From assembly GCF_004114425.1 (NCBI RefSeq), contig NZ_RDQF01000009.1, forward strand, positions 1 to 64,000: 64,000 nt of DNA. Direction: 5' to 3'. Shown piece by piece: positions 63,035 through 64,000 of the stretch. The translations under genes and the position numbers were made by a program. The stretch's first letter is position 1. The number at the start of each line of letters is the position of its first letter. Source of the DNA: Bradyrhizobium vignae. GTDB taxonomy: Bacteria > Pseudomonadota > Alphaproteobacteria > Rhizobiales > Xanthobacteraceae. The notes under the pieces were generated by a model. It worked only from the letters and a program-made list of their open reading frames with translations. It was not told where the DNA came from and made no database searches.

Positions 63035-64000
63035 ATGAGCGAGAATCGCTTCGATCCCGTGGCGCATGCGCGCGCGATGCGTGCCAGCGGTTTCTGGATC
63101 GACAAGAGTTTTGACGAGTTCCTGCAGCAGGCGATCGCTGCCACGCCCAACAAGCTCGCGTTGATGGCGGACCGCGCCGATCGTGACGCGCCGAAGCGCC
63201 TGACCTACGCAGAGCTGGGTGACATGATTTCGCGCGCGGCGGCGGCGCTACGCCGTCTCGGCGTCGCTCCGGGCGATGTCGTGTCGGTCCAGTTGCCGAA
63301 CTGGTGGGAATTCGCGGTGATTGCGCTGGCGGCGTTCCGGGCTGGCGCGGTTGTCAATCCACTGATGCCGATCTTCCGCGAGCACGAGCTCGGCTACATG
63401 CTCGGCTTTGCCGAGACGAAGCTGCTGGTGGTGCCAAAGCTCTTCCGCGGGTTCGATCATGAGGCGATGGCGCTCTCGCTGCAGCCGGGCCTGCCGACGC
63501 TTGCACATGTCATCGTCGTCGACGGCGAGGGGCCCAACAGCTTCGAGCAGGCCCTGTTGTCCGGCAGCGAGCGTGTCGGTGCGCCGCCGGTCGGTGAGAT
63601 CGGCGCGCTGCCCGCAGACCGAATGGCCGTGCTGATGTTTACGTCGGGGACGACCGGCTCGCCGAAGGGCGTTATGCATTGCCTCAACACCCTGATGGGG
63701 TGCTGCATCGGACTTGCCAGGCGTTTCGGCCTCGACGCCGGCGATACCATGCTGGTCTGCTCGCCGCTCGGCCACATGACCGGCTTTGCCGCCGGCATGC
63801 TGCTCGGCTTGAAGATCGGCGCGACCGTGATCTTCCAGGACATCTGGGAGCCGAAGCGCGGCGTCTCGATCATGTCCAAGGAGGGCATTACCTATTCGGC
63901 GGGTGCTGCGACATTCCTGGCCGACATGTGTGAAGCCGTTGCAGCCGGCGCGACGAAGCCGGCTGAGCTGCGCAAGTTCCTCTGCGCGGGCGCGCCGATC
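63035..64000 (+). CDS. Acyl-CoA ligase (AMP-forming), N-terminal part; runs off the window
   Basis: The frame from ATG 63035 (GGAGG upstream) stays open to the right edge, giving 322 residues and no stop. It is a paralogue of the ligase at 37043, sharing SGFWIDKSFDEFLQQAI-type starts, VQLPNWWEFAVIALAAFRAG, NPLMPIFREHELGYML, the P-loop MFTSGTTGSPKGVMH, and IFQDIWEPKRGVSIMSKEG. The C-terminal domain with the catalytic lysine lies beyond the window. Two such ligases suggest two different acid intermediates or substrates. Confidence 0.93.
   Translation, partial: MSENRFDPVAHARAMRASGFWIDKSFDEFLQQAIAATPNKLALMADRADRDAPKRLTYAELGDMISRAAAALRRLGVAPGDVVSVQLPNWWEFAVIALAAFRAGAVVNPLMPIFREHELGYMLGFAETKLLVVPKLFRGFDHEAMALSLQPGLPTLAHVIVVDGEGPNSFEQALLSGSERVGAPPVGEIGALPADRMAVLMFTSGTTGSPKGVMHCLNTLMGCCIGLARRFGLDAGDTMLVCSPLGHMTGFAAGMLLGLKIGATVIFQDIWEPKRGVSIMSKEGITYSAGAATFLADMCEAVAAGATKPAELRKFLCAGAPI

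Noticed and set aside
1..64000. CRISPR arrays, tRNA or rRNA genes
   Set aside because: No regularly spaced repeats, cloverleaf sequences or rRNA segments were seen on reading both strands; a short or divergent tRNA cannot be fully excluded without a covariance-model scan.

Overview
This window is high-GC alphaproteobacterial DNA, most likely Bradyrhizobium or a close relative. That assignment is inference from the guaA protein, the GC-rich style, a Bradyrhizobium-type hairpin repeat near the left edge and the gene families present; no database search was possible. Almost all of it is a dense CoA-dependent catabolic region placed directly downstream of guaA (GMP synthase).

Layout. (i) 1-2.4 kb is the anchor: a transposase-like tail, a hairpin repeat, a SnoaL-like gene and guaA. 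(ii) 2.4-20.7 kb (module I) holds a LivK-type binding protein, an acyl-CoA dehydrogenase, a GntR/FadR regulator, an enoyl-CoA hydratase, a two-domain acyl-CoA dehydrogenase, a family III CoA-transferase, a zinc alcohol dehydrogenase, a P450, a MarR regulator, a HicB-like protein, a two-component Rieske oxygenase, a second binding protein, a second CoA-transferase and a thiolase-DUF35 pair. It ends at 20746-20827 with a degenerate second copy of the guaA 3' end and its flank, as expected of an att-type duplication left by an integrative element. (iii) 21.1-28.4 kb is a minus-strand three-component aromatic-ring dioxygenase operon with dihydrodiol dehydrogenase, two extradiol-type (VOC) proteins and a TetR regulator. 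Its reductase gene and its last SDR gene are frameshifted. (iv) 28.6-64 kb (module II) holds an amidohydrolase, a TTT binding protein, two CoA ligases, MaoC hydratases, enoyl-CoA hydratases, many SDRs, three acyl-CoA dehydrogenases, a CitE-like lyase, a BKACE, a BadH/BadI-like ring-opening pair, a thiolase-DUF35 pair, a third CoA-transferase, a kinase-like protein and one complete livHMGF-type ABC transporter with several orphan binding proteins.

How it fits together (inference). A hydrophobic carboxylic acid, perhaps an alicyclic, terpenoid or steroid-like compound, would be captured by several binding proteins and imported. It would be activated by CoA ligases or CoA-transferases, shortened by beta-oxidation and thiolase/aldolase-DUF35 steps, and its rings opened either oxygenolytically (Rieske plus extradiol) or hydrolytically (BadH/BadI-like). 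P450 and Rieske oxygenases would supply hydroxylations. The actual substrate cannot be read from sequence.

The most notable non-coding signal is a recurring palindromic element, consensus GTACACTAGTGTAC, found upstream of nearly every transcription unit from 28.4 to 63 kb (16 sites listed). It defines a probable single regulon and is not seen in recognisable form in module I, apart from a different perfect palindrome, TACGTATACGTA, next to the module I MarR gene. No rRNA, tRNA, CRISPR array or intact mobile-element gene was found.
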